DNA of 12,736 nucleotides from 188UL27-1 sp038526275 (GTDB lineage: Bacteria; Pseudomonadota; Alphaproteobacteria; Rhodobacterales; Rhodobacteraceae): the NCBI GenBank assembly GCA_038526275.1, contig JBCBGY010000127.1:1-12736 (forward strand). Direction: 5' to 3'. Under the pieces are notes generated by a model that was not told the DNA's origin, made no database searches, and saw only the letters and a program-made list of their open reading frames with translations. Position numbers and translations under genes: made by a program. Positions within the stretch are counted from its first letter, which is position 1; each line of letters starts with the position of its first letter. This document shows positions 7,346-12,736 of the stretch, piece by piece.

Positions 7346-7373
7346 ATGTGCAAAAACCACGGTTCTTGCACAT
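7346..7373. terminator. 28-bp inverted repeat after the replication initiator gene (terminator or operator)
   Basis: ATGTGCAA (7346-7353) and TTGCACAT (7366-7373) are perfect 8-bp arms. The symmetry resumes inside as AACC/GGTT after one mismatch, leaving a 2-bp centre. It lies 20 bp past the end of the initiator gene, which is transcribed leftwards towards the operon, so a terminator insulating the two units is plausible. There is no immediate T-run on the minus strand; an operator is the alternative. Confidence 0.4.
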
Positions 7374-7392
7374 CACACACTATGCGCCTTTC

Positions 7393-8076
7393 TCAGTGGA
7401 ATTGAACCTGGTTTACGGGACCGAATTCAAGTTCCACGGCTTTCAACAGGGTCGTCATTAAGTGGGTCTCGACATAGCGCTGAAAAAACGGGGAAGGCGC
7501 CCCCAGCCGCAAGGTTTCGTTTTCATATGACAGAAAATTCAGTCGCGCGAACCATGCCTCAAATTGCTCCGGATGGGACTGAGCGATGGTCGCCATCGCC
7601 TTTTCCCATGTGCCCGGCTCGGCTCCGCTCAGACTTGCTGCTTTTTGAAAGTTGGCAAGGTGAATGACCTTAGGGACAATACCATCGTGATGTGTTTGCA
7701 TACGATGTACGAAATCCGGACCTACCATAGGCCAAAGAGGTTCAGACTGTCGAGCGACTTCAATGTAGTTCAGACTGTAAGCCCCTACCCTTCCCCGCAC
7801 ACCTCTTCGTTTGCACTGAATAATTTGGGCGTCCGACAAACGCTTGACTTCACGTTTGACCGTTCGTTCATTCACCGACCAAAGGCGCGCCATATCCCGT
7901 TGGCTTACGGTAAACTCATCTGTTCGCCAATTATACCGAGCGGTCACCAAAGCAATCAATCGGAGAACCGATGTTTGCAGGGAGTGGGGGCCTTTCAAAC
8001 CTATTACGGACAAAGCCGTCAGGATGTCGTACTTTAGGACGGCCGCGTCGGGCCCGGTTATACGTTGCGGCTTCAT
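7393..8076 (-). CDS. DnaA-like plasmid replication initiator (Rhodobacterales DnaA-like replicase type)
   Basis: A 227-aa protein in two parts. Residues about 53-90 form a winged-helix DNA-binding region (FTVSQRDMARLWSVNERTVK followed by a basic wing KRRGVRGRVG). Residues about 157-218 resemble DnaA domain I: a Trp start, QFEAWFARLNF, LRLGAPSPFFQRYVE and a closing helix, like the first 60 or so residues of chromosomal DnaA. The AAA+ ATPase and DnaA-box-binding domains of true DnaA are absent. Such proteins define the DnaA-like replicon type of roseobacter plasmids. The divergent parAB pair across a 343-bp gap fits that layout. The ATG at 8076-8074 has an upstream GGCGAG ribosome site. The protein would bind the adjacent origin repeats and recruit replication proteins through the DnaA-like end. 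G+C appears lower than in the operon genes. Confidence 0.8.
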   Translation of the reverse strand: MKPQRITGPDAAVLKYDILTALSVIGLKGPHSLQTSVLRLIALVTARYNWRTDEFTVSQRDMARLWSVNERTVKREVKRLSDAQIIQCKRRGVRGRVGAYSLNYIEVARQSEPLWPMVGPDFVHRMQTHHDGIVPKVIHLANFQKAASLSGAEPGTWEKAMATIAQSHPEQFEAWFARLNFLSYENETLRLGAPSPFFQRYVETHLMTTLLKAVELEFGPVNQVQFH

Positions 8077-8246
8077 TCATCTGCTCGCCTGTTGTTGTGC
8101 CTCAATCATTCGATCATTTTTGCTCGACCGATTCTGTTATTGATCTGAGAAAGACTAAATTCCCGTATTTTGTCAATAGGCCGAAAATTACAGGAAAACT
8201 GGCGCGAAGCAAGAATAAGGTTTGAATGGATAAGGGGGGCAGTCAG

Positions 8247-8311
8247 GCTGTCACCTTAATTCGGACTGCATGTCACCGAAACAATTTAGTTGGAGCCAAC
8301 GCTGTCACCTT
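8247..8311 (+). repeat. Three phased TGTCACC direct repeats (iteron-like)
   Basis: TGTCACC occurs at 8249-8255, 8271-8277 and 8303-8309, with starts 22 and 32 bp apart, about two and three helical turns, so all face the same side of DNA. The outer two extend to an identical 11-mer, GCTGTCACCTT (8247-8257, 8301-8311). Same-face repeats near an initiator gene suggest binding sites for the initiator, or for the N-terminal DNA-binding domain of ParA. Confidence 0.5.
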
Positions 8312-8325
8312 TTTAAGGCACTCTG

Positions 8326-8347
8326 GCAGAAAAATCGGATTTTCTGC
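8326..8347. promoter_or_regulatory. Inverted repeat upstream of parA, possible operator
   Basis: GCAGAAAA (8326-8333) and TTTTCTGC (8340-8347) are perfect 8-bp arms with a 6-bp spacer, 72 bp before the parA start. The position suits autoregulation by ParA, whose N-terminal region looks like a DNA-binding domain, or an origin element. Confidence 0.4.
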
Positions 8348-8419
8348 TTACGCTGAAAATGTTTTTGCTCATTTGGCGAAATCCCGTTATTTCTAAGTTG
8401 ATCCGAAAAAACACGAGCA

Positions 8420-9736
8420 GTGACCATGAGAGATCATACTGACCTATTAAACATGAACGAACGTAGCCTCGCACAGCAGGCGGCGGTTCGACGAGCCACG
8501 TTCTCGCCCAGCGAGGTAAAGAAGCTTCGCCCCTTCTCTATCTGGGAGATCAGTCAATTCATGTTCGATGTCCCGGCCGATACGCTGCGCAAGAAGCTGG
8601 CGGAAGATCCTTCACTGCCCCAGGGCGCCACAGAAGATGAAGGGCGGCAGAGATGGTTTACCCTGGATGAGATCAATGAACTGCGCCGTCGGGTACGGTT
8701 TCGGGGCCGGACGCTTTTGCCAGAACGTCCAAAGGGTCGGGCCATGCGCGTCGCGGTGTCGAACTTTAAAGGTGGGGTCGGCAAGACGGTTGTTGCGCAG
8801 CATTTGGCCAATGCGGCGGCGCTGGATGGTTATCGCGTGTTGTGCATCGACTTCGATCCGCAAGCCACCCTCACGCACTCAATGGGTATTACGGAGGTGA
8901 AGGAGTGGAATACGGTCTGGGGCATAATGTGCCGGGATCTGTGCCGGGAGGCAGACCGTATTATGGAAGGGTTCGATGACCCTGACGATTGCCCCTACCC
9001 TGCGTCTGACGAGTTGCCCGAAGATGTCAGATCCATTGGCGCGCAGCGGTTTCAGGATTTCATCCAACCCACATGCTGGCCAACCATCGACATTATCCCA
9101 TCCTGTGCCAACGCGGCCTTCGTAGAATTTGCCAGCGCACAGTACCGGTCGATCCACAAGGCGTGGAGCTTTTTCGGATGTGTGGCGCGGTATCTGGATG
9201 AGCTTCCAGACGATCAATATGACATCATTATCTTCGACTGTCCGCCGGCGATTGGGTACCAATCGTTGAATGCGGCCTTTGCAGCGGATATTCTCTATAT
9301 CCCATCGGGCCCAGGCTACTGGGAATATGACAGCACCACCAGTTATCTCGGCCAGCTTGGGGATGCGATTGCTGATATTTCGGATGGGTTCGCATCACTG
9401 GCAGCAGATGCTGGCATCGCGCTTCCAAAGCAGTTTGCGGATATTCGACTGCTGATGACGCGATTTGAGGGGACCAATCCGTTGCACAGTGCGATGATGG
9501 ACGCGTTCCGGAACGTCTTCGGGGCGGATGTCTGTGCGCACCCAATAGAAATGACCCGCGCGGTAGAGCAGTCCGGGCGGTTTCAGATGTCGGTTTATGA
9601 GCAGGACTATAGGCAGATGACGCGTGACACGTGGAAGCGGGCGCGACAGAGCTTTGACCGAGCCTATTCTGAATTTCTCGCGACGGTCTTGGCGGCATGG
9701 AACCGTAATGCTCAGCGGAGGGAGGCTGCGGAATGA
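8420..9736 (+). CDS. parA: ParA partition ATPase with N-terminal DNA-binding extension
   Basis: A 438-aa Walker-type partition ATPase. The deviant Walker A motif FKGGVGKT is at residues 116-123, including signature Lys117. CIDFDPQATLT (142-152) is the A-prime motif and IIIFDCPPAIG (269-279) the Walker B region. About 105 residues precede the ATPase. Within them SIWEISQFMFDVPADTLRKK and RWFTLDEINELRRRV (40-92) look like a MerR-type helix-turn-helix, the mark of the larger ParA class that also represses its own operon. ATP-bound ParA coats the nucleoid and pulls ParB-parS complexes apart. The start is uncertain: GTG at 8420 gives the longest frame, ATG at 8426 adds nearly the same protein, and neither has a strong ribosome site. 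The TGA overlaps the parB ATG by 4 bp. Confidence in function is high. Confidence 0.93.
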   Translation: MTMRDHTDLLNMNERSLAQQAAVRRATFSPSEVKKLRPFSIWEISQFMFDVPADTLRKKLAEDPSLPQGATEDEGRQRWFTLDEINELRRRVRFRGRTLLPERPKGRAMRVAVSNFKGGVGKTVVAQHLANAAALDGYRVLCIDFDPQATLTHSMGITEVKEWNTVWGIMCRDLCREADRIMEGFDDPDDCPYPASDELPEDVRSIGAQRFQDFIQPTCWPTIDIIPSCANAAFVEFASAQYRSIHKAWSFFGCVARYLDELPDDQYDIIIFDCPPAIGYQSLNAAFAADILYIPSGPGYWEYDSTTSYLGQLGDAIADISDGFASLAADAGIALPKQFADIRLLMTRFEGTNPLHSAMMDAFRNVFGADVCAHPIEMTRAVEQSGRFQMSVYEQDYRQMTRDTWKRARQSFDRAYSEFLATVLAAWNRNAQRREAAE

Positions 9737-10797
9737 GTGGAAAGAACAAATTCGGCTTTGCTCCGGTGGAGCCATCAAAGGAGGCGCGGCGGCGTGATCG
9801 GTCCCCTGGACCAATGGGTGTTGCTGTCCGCGAGGTTGCGGACAATCTCCAGGAAACGACCGAAGCTAAGGTGGAGCAGCGCCGGCGGAATGCTGAGGAT
9901 GCGAAAGCCTTTCGGGCGGCGCAGTCGGAGGGGCGGGTTCTGGTTCAGTTACCCGTGGGTAACATCGCAACAGATGATCTCCCGCGTGATCGTCTCGAGC
10001 TGGAAGCGGTCGCCCAGTCGGATGAGATGGAAGAGCTGAAGGCCTCCATACGGGAGCGGGGCCAAAAAGAGCCGGTGGAAGTTTATCTGGGATCAGATGG
10101 TCGGTACCAGCTTAAAAAGGGATGGCGCCGCTACATGGCGCTGACGCAGTTGCATAGTGAAACCGGCGATGAAGCCTTTGCCTTTGTAACAGCTCGGATC
10201 GAGTTGGGGCAGGGTGACCGGATAACGCGCTATATCGACATGGTCGAAGAAAATGTCGTGCGCGAAGATCTGACCTTTGCAGAGATGGCGCAGGTGGCGA
10301 TTGCAGCTGCGGAAGATGAGAGCATTGATGAGCGCGATCCGGCGGAGCTGGTCAATCGGCTTTATGGTGCGCTGCACAAGACAAAGCGGTCTTACATCAG
10401 AAGCTTCGTTACGCTGCTTCAGGTTTTGGGAGAGGATCTGGCATGGCCCAAATCCGTGGCGCGCAATCTTGGTGTGGATGTGTCCAGGGCATTGAAGGAC
10501 CCAGGTCTCGTTGCAGACTTGAGAGGGCGCTTGAAGGGTTGTGCTTCCCCTGACGATCAAGCTCGGGTCTTCACGGAGTTTCTGGCTGCGCGTCGTGCAG
10601 AACATGTTGGTGAGCCAAAGAAGGCGGAGCCAAAACAGAAGTTCGAGTTCTTTGTTGACGATACGAAAGTTACGGCGCGCATGGGCGAATGCCGCTTGGT
10701 CAGCGAGCGAGACTTTGCGACCATTCCCAAGGCAAAGTTGGAAGAGGCCGTCAAAGCTTTCCAATCGGTTCTTAGTGATATCACTCCGAAAAGGTAA
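9733..10797 (+). CDS. parB: ParB/RepB-family partition protein
   Basis: A 354-aa centromere-binding protein, translationally coupled to parA (ATGA overlap). Residues about 70-157 form the ParB N-terminal domain, with KGWRRYMAL at 129-137 in place of the usual GERRWRA box that contacts nucleotide in CTP-using ParB proteins. EENVVREDLTFAE (172-184) is the standard ENxxREDL motif. The helix-turn-helix lies around 181-231. A charged linker (about 287-305) leads to a C-terminal dimerisation region. It would bind parS and spread along DNA to build the complex that ParA moves. Two matching 16-bp palindromes, one inside this gene (9948-9963) and one 3 bp after it (10800-10815), are the obvious parS candidates. 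Confidence 0.93.
   Translation: MSGKNKFGFAPVEPSKEARRRDRSPGPMGVAVREVADNLQETTEAKVEQRRRNAEDAKAFRAAQSEGRVLVQLPVGNIATDDLPRDRLELEAVAQSDEMEELKASIRERGQKEPVEVYLGSDGRYQLKKGWRRYMALTQLHSETGDEAFAFVTARIELGQGDRITRYIDMVEENVVREDLTFAEMAQVAIAAAEDESIDERDPAELVNRLYGALHKTKRSYIRSFVTLLQVLGEDLAWPKSVARNLGVDVSRALKDPGLVADLRGRLKGCASPDDQARVFTEFLAARRAEHVGEPKKAEPKQKFEFFVDDTKVTARMGECRLVSERDFATIPKAKLEEAVKAFQSVLSDITPKR
9948..9963. promoter_or_regulatory. Candidate parS site inside parB
   Basis: GTTACCCGTGGGTAAC is a palindrome with one central asymmetry and differs at one base from the perfect palindrome at 10800-10815. It encodes the Leu-Pro-Val-Gly-Asn segment of ParB (residues 73-77), so coding constraint shapes part of it. 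The second near-identical copy beside the gene is the main reason to regard it as a real binding site. Confidence 0.55.
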
Positions 10798-10799
10798 CG

Positions 10800-10815
10800 G
10801 TTACCCGCGGGTAAC
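10800..10815. promoter_or_regulatory. Candidate parS site downstream of parB
   Basis: GTTACCCGCGGGTAAC is a perfect 16-bp palindrome starting 3 bp after the parB stop codon. Centromere sites directly after parB are common in plasmid partition loci. It has no T-tract behind it, so a terminator is less likely. It shares 15 of 16 bases with the site inside parB. Confidence 0.65.
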
Positions 10816-10935
10816 TCAAATGATGTTCACATTTTGTTCTACACAAAGAATCGTGCATCACCCAAAAAACCACGGGCTCTTCTGCCAACGCGGAAGCGCT
10901 TCTAACACCAAAAAGGGACACGGAAACGGACCGCG

Positions 10936-11415
10936 ATGGAAAACAGTACCGACCTTAAGCATCTAAGACGGGCCATAGAGCTGGCTCAAGAAGCGCGGGC
11001 CAGGGGAGACCATCCTTTCGGCGCGGTGTTGGCGGGGTCCGATGGCAGGGTGTTGCTCGAAGCTATGAACACATGCGGCACCACTGGCGATCGAACGGGC
11101 CATGCCGAACGCAATTTGATGACCGAGGCATCCAAGCTGTATGACACCAATTTTCTCGCTGACTGCACGATGTATACCAGCGCCGAACCCTGTGCGATGT
11201 GCGCGGGCGCGGTTTATTGGACGGGGGTAGGGCGTGTTGTGTTCGGGATGTCAGAGAAGGCGCTCAAGGACCTGATCGGACCGGATCCAGAAAACCTTAC
11301 CATGGACTTGCCCTGTCACACCGTCTTCGAAAGTGGCCAGCGGCGCGTCGAAGTGGTTGGACCATTGCTCGATGAGGAAAGCCGAGCAGTCCATGAGGGA
11401 TTTTGGACGGGCTAG
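10936..11415 (+). CDS. Nucleoside/base deaminase (cytidine deaminase-like zinc enzyme, guanine deaminase/TadA-related)
   Basis: A 159-aa single-domain deaminase. The zinc motif HAE is at residues 56-58 and PCAMC at 85-89, so His56, Cys86 and Cys89 bind zinc and Glu58 shuttles the proton. DHPFGAVLA (25-33), HAERNLM and YTSAEPCAMCAGAVYW (80-95) resemble the small bacterial guanine/nucleoside deaminases more than the tRNA-editing TadA. Length matches that group (about 155-160 aa). The frame is complete; GGGACACGGA upstream of the ATG gives only a moderate ribosome site. It follows parB by 138 bp on the same strand but is separated by the parS candidate, and may have its own promoter. The deaminated base is not certain: guanine, cytosine-like bases or a nucleoside are all possible. 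Confidence 0.87.
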   Translation: MENSTDLKHLRRAIELAQEARARGDHPFGAVLAGSDGRVLLEAMNTCGTTGDRTGHAERNLMTEASKLYDTNFLADCTMYTSAEPCAMCAGAVYWTGVGRVVFGMSEKALKDLIGPDPENLTMDLPCHTVFESGQRRVEVVGPLLDEESRAVHEGFWTG

Positions 11416-11430
11416 GTCACCTTCCGTAGC

Positions 11431-11488
11431 AGCATCTAACTCAAACCGAACACATTGAAATCTTTGCCTTCAAACCGAAGCAGATGCT
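11431..11488. repeat. Repeats in the gap between convergent genes
   Basis: TCAAACCGAA occurs twice (11441-11450, 11470-11479), flanked by AGCATCT (11431-11437) and AGATGCT (11482-11488) as a 7-bp inverted repeat with a long 44-nt loop. The gap separates the convergent deaminase and hydrolase genes. A weak terminator structure is possible; there is no good T-tract. Confidence 0.25.
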
Positions 11489-12466
11489 TTAGCTGACAGC
11501 CAGCACCGGACCATCCAACAGACGCATCAACTGGCCAAAGTAACCGCCCGAGCGTGCTGGCAATGTCGGATCAGATGTGATTGCAACCGCCAAGCCGCGC
11601 TCGGGGTGGGCCGCAATGATCTGGCCGCCATAGCCACGGGCGAGCGCGTAACCGCTTGGAGACAAAAACCAACCATAGCCGTAGGACAATCCGGACCAAG
11701 GAGACCGAGCCCGTGGTTCCAGCGATGCAGAGATCCAATCCTCCGAGATCACCTGCTCGCCGCCAAATTGACCACGATCACGGACCATCGTGGCCACATC
11801 CAGCATTGCGGACGGGCGAAGCGCCATCTCGTTGCCCCCCATATAGTACCCCTGGGGGTCACGCGTCCATGGCGGGATTTCAATGCCCATGGGTTTGCCA
11901 AGATAACTGCGCGCTTGATCCAGAAGGCTTTCGCCGGTGGCCTCAGCCAAAGCGGCGCCCAGAACGTGTGTCGATCCAGTAGAATAAAGCATGCGAGAGC
12001 CAGGTTCCGCCACAAACGGTCGGGTCAGGGCATATGCCAACCAATTCCGCGAACTTACCCACGCGCCGTAGTTTGGTCCTGACGTCCGTTCCAATCCGGC
12101 CCGCAATGTGACCAAGTCCTCAAGGGTGATTGCCCCCACTTCCGGCGGCGCATCGGCAGGCAAAATGTCAGGCGCAAGTTCCGACAAGGTGGAGGTCACT
12201 GACGGAATGTCGCCTCGGTCAATCGCCGCGCCCAACAGAAGCGAGACCAGGCTCTTGGAACAGGACTTGATGTTGGCCAAACGCGACAGGCCTGGACCGC
12301 GGGGGGCTTCGGCAAAGACCACCTCATCACCCAACCGTACCTGGAGGGAGTGCAACTGCGACATCTCTGAGATCGTCTCCGTAAGACCAACCTCTTGCGC
12401 TCGAACGACCCATGGTGCTGCCAGAAGTCCCGTTAACCCCGCAGCAAAGGTTCGACGCTGTATCAC
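11489..12466 (-). CDS. Tat-exported serine hydrolase of the beta-lactamase/penicillin-binding (class C-like) family
   Basis: A serine hydrolase with the class C/esterase set of motifs. From the GTG start these are SCSK at about residues 68-71 (catalytic Ser and Lys), YST at about 161-163 (in place of YxN), and a late GYGGQII at about 278-284 where the KTG-like box would be. The N-terminus reads IQRRTFAAGLTGLLAAPWVVRA: a twin-arginine motif, a hydrophobic stretch and an Ala-x-Ala-like cleavage site, so export folded to the periplasm by Tat is expected. The frame can open at TTG 12505 (338 aa), but GTG 12466-12464 (325 aa) has a GAGAGG ribosome site and places the twin arginines near the start, so it is preferred. 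Such proteins are usually esterases or peptidases, not antibiotic-resistance enzymes. It lies downstream of a LysR gene on the same strand. The substrate is unknown. Confidence 0.85.
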   Translation of the reverse strand: MIQRRTFAAGLTGLLAAPWVVRAQEVGLTETISEMSQLHSLQVRLGDEVVFAEAPRGPGLSRLANIKSCSKSLVSLLLGAAIDRGDIPSVTSTLSELAPDILPADAPPEVGAITLEDLVTLRAGLERTSGPNYGAWVSSRNWLAYALTRPFVAEPGSRMLYSTGSTHVLGAALAEATGESLLDQARSYLGKPMGIEIPPWTRDPQGYYMGGNEMALRPSAMLDVATMVRDRGQFGGEQVISEDWISASLEPRARSPWSGLSYGYGWFLSPSGYALARGYGGQIIAAHPERGLAVAITSDPTLPARSGGYFGQLMRLLDGPVLAVS

Positions 12467-12473
12467 TTCACGG

Positions 12474-12479
12474 CCTCTC
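12474..12479 (-). promoter_or_regulatory. Ribosome binding site supporting the GTG start of the serine hydrolase
   Basis: The minus strand reads GAGAGG here, 7 nt before the GTG at 12466-12464. The upstream TTG at 12505 lacks a comparable site. This favours the 325-aa form with a compact Tat signal peptide. Confidence 0.6.
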
Positions 12480-12550
12480 GATTCATCCAGCAGACTGTTC
12501 CTCAAGCCACCCCAAGGTTCAAGAGCCGGTAATTTGCCGCAGACATGCCC

Positions 12551-12736
12551 TTAGCTCAATCCTTTGGCCAACAGATCAAAGACCAGTCGTATACTGGCAT
12601 TAGTCCGTAATTCGCGGTGGGCCACCAGCCAGGTCTCGACATTCAGCGGTTCGAAATCAGGCCATGCAACCACAAGTTCAGGATAGTCCGCGGCAATTTC
12701 GGAAGGAAGAACGCCGATACCCAGCCCATGCCGCAT
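12551..12736 (-). CDS. LysR-family transcriptional regulator, C-terminal part (truncated by window edge)
   Basis: The last 61 residues of a LysR substrate-binding domain, ending with TAA at 12551-12553. HGLGIGVLPSEIA is the usual GxGIxxLP turn, and VETWLVAHRELRTNASIRLV followed by FDLL is the standard closing strand and helix. The Met codon at the window edge is internal, since the family has about 240 further residues upstream. It sits 84 bp upstream of the serine hydrolase start on the same strand, so the two may be co-transcribed or the regulator may act elsewhere. The ligand is unknown. Confidence 0.88.
   Translation of the reverse strand: MRHGLGIGVLPSEIAADYPELVVAWPDFEPLNVETWLVAHRELRTNASIRLVFDLLAKGLS

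Larger units (their letters stand above)
8077..8419. other. Origin-like intergenic region between divergent initiator and parAB genes
   Basis: This 343-bp gap has no plausible gene. It contains an A+T-rich stretch at about 8131-8225, three TGTCACC repeats (8249, 8271, 8303), an inverted repeat (8326-8347), and a TTTTTGCTC pair (8117-8125, 8362-8370). Divergent replication and partition genes around an A+T-rich, repeat-bearing gap are the usual setting of a plasmid origin and of the two divergent promoters. No classical DnaA box (TTATCCACA) was seen. The origin role is inferred from context. Confidence 0.5.

Noticed and set aside
7173..7376. A 67-codon cysteine-containing open frame on - in the gap upstream of the amine operon
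   Set aside because: It spans the palindrome and inverted repeats, has no good ribosome site or recognisable domain, and is better explained as regulatory non-coding DNA.
8247..8311. The three TGTCACC repeats as a CRISPR array
   Set aside because: Repeats of 7-11 bp with unequal short spacing and no cas genes do not fit a CRISPR array.
10093..10764. A 223-codon open frame on - opposite parB
   Set aside because: It is fully antisense to a clear ParB protein and shows no domain or ribosome site of its own.
10800..10815. The palindrome after parB as an intrinsic terminator
   Set aside because: There is no loop and no T-tract, and a near-identical copy lies inside parB, which fits a protein-binding site better.

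Overview
The window looks like a plasmid, chromid or other secondary-replicon segment from an alphaproteobacterium, most likely Rhodobacterales (Roseobacter group). This rests on three things: G+C that looks like the high 50s by eye, the protein flavour (non-pyrrolysine MttB-type methyltransferase beside a dimethylglycine-dehydrogenase-like flavoprotein), and a small DnaA-like replication initiator divergent from a parAB pair. No tRNA, rRNA, insertion sequence or CRISPR array was seen.

Layout. (1) Positions 3-440 hold the 3' end of a GntR/FadR-type regulator gene, followed by a stand-alone HExxH metallopeptidase of polymorphic-toxin type (584-1033), both on +. (2) A tight four-gene operon on - runs from 7121 to 1205: an 801-aa FAD/GcvT flavoprotein, an MttB-family methyltransferase, a TetR regulator and a second FAD oxidoreductase. 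The genes overlap by 4 bp or are 3 bp apart. A 12-bp-arm stem-loop (1093-1124) separates it from the convergent metallopeptidase gene. (3) Positions 7122-7392 are a 271-bp intergenic region with an 18-bp perfect palindrome, a 28-bp inverted repeat and an imperfect direct repeat. (4) The replicon core follows: DnaA-like initiator (8076 to 7393, -), a 343-bp origin-like gap with three helically phased TGTCACC repeats and an inverted repeat, then parA-parB on + (8420-10797). One 16-bp palindrome lies inside parB and a 15/16 copy lies just after it; these are parS candidates. (5) The right side carries a small zinc nucleoside/base deaminase (+), a convergent Tat-exported serine hydrolase (-) and the C-terminus of a LysR regulator (-).

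How the genes fit together. The replicon core would provide replication and segregation. The operon reads as a methylated-amine unit: demethylation by a flavoprotein that hands one-carbon units to folate, an MttB homologue that would transfer a methyl group to a corrinoid protein, a second amine oxidase, and its own TetR repressor, which may bind the palindrome upstream. No corrinoid protein, methylcorrinoid:folate methyltransferase or transporter gene is in the window, so substrate and full pathway remain inference. The remaining genes look like ordinary accessory genes, apart from the orphan toxin-type metallopeptidase.
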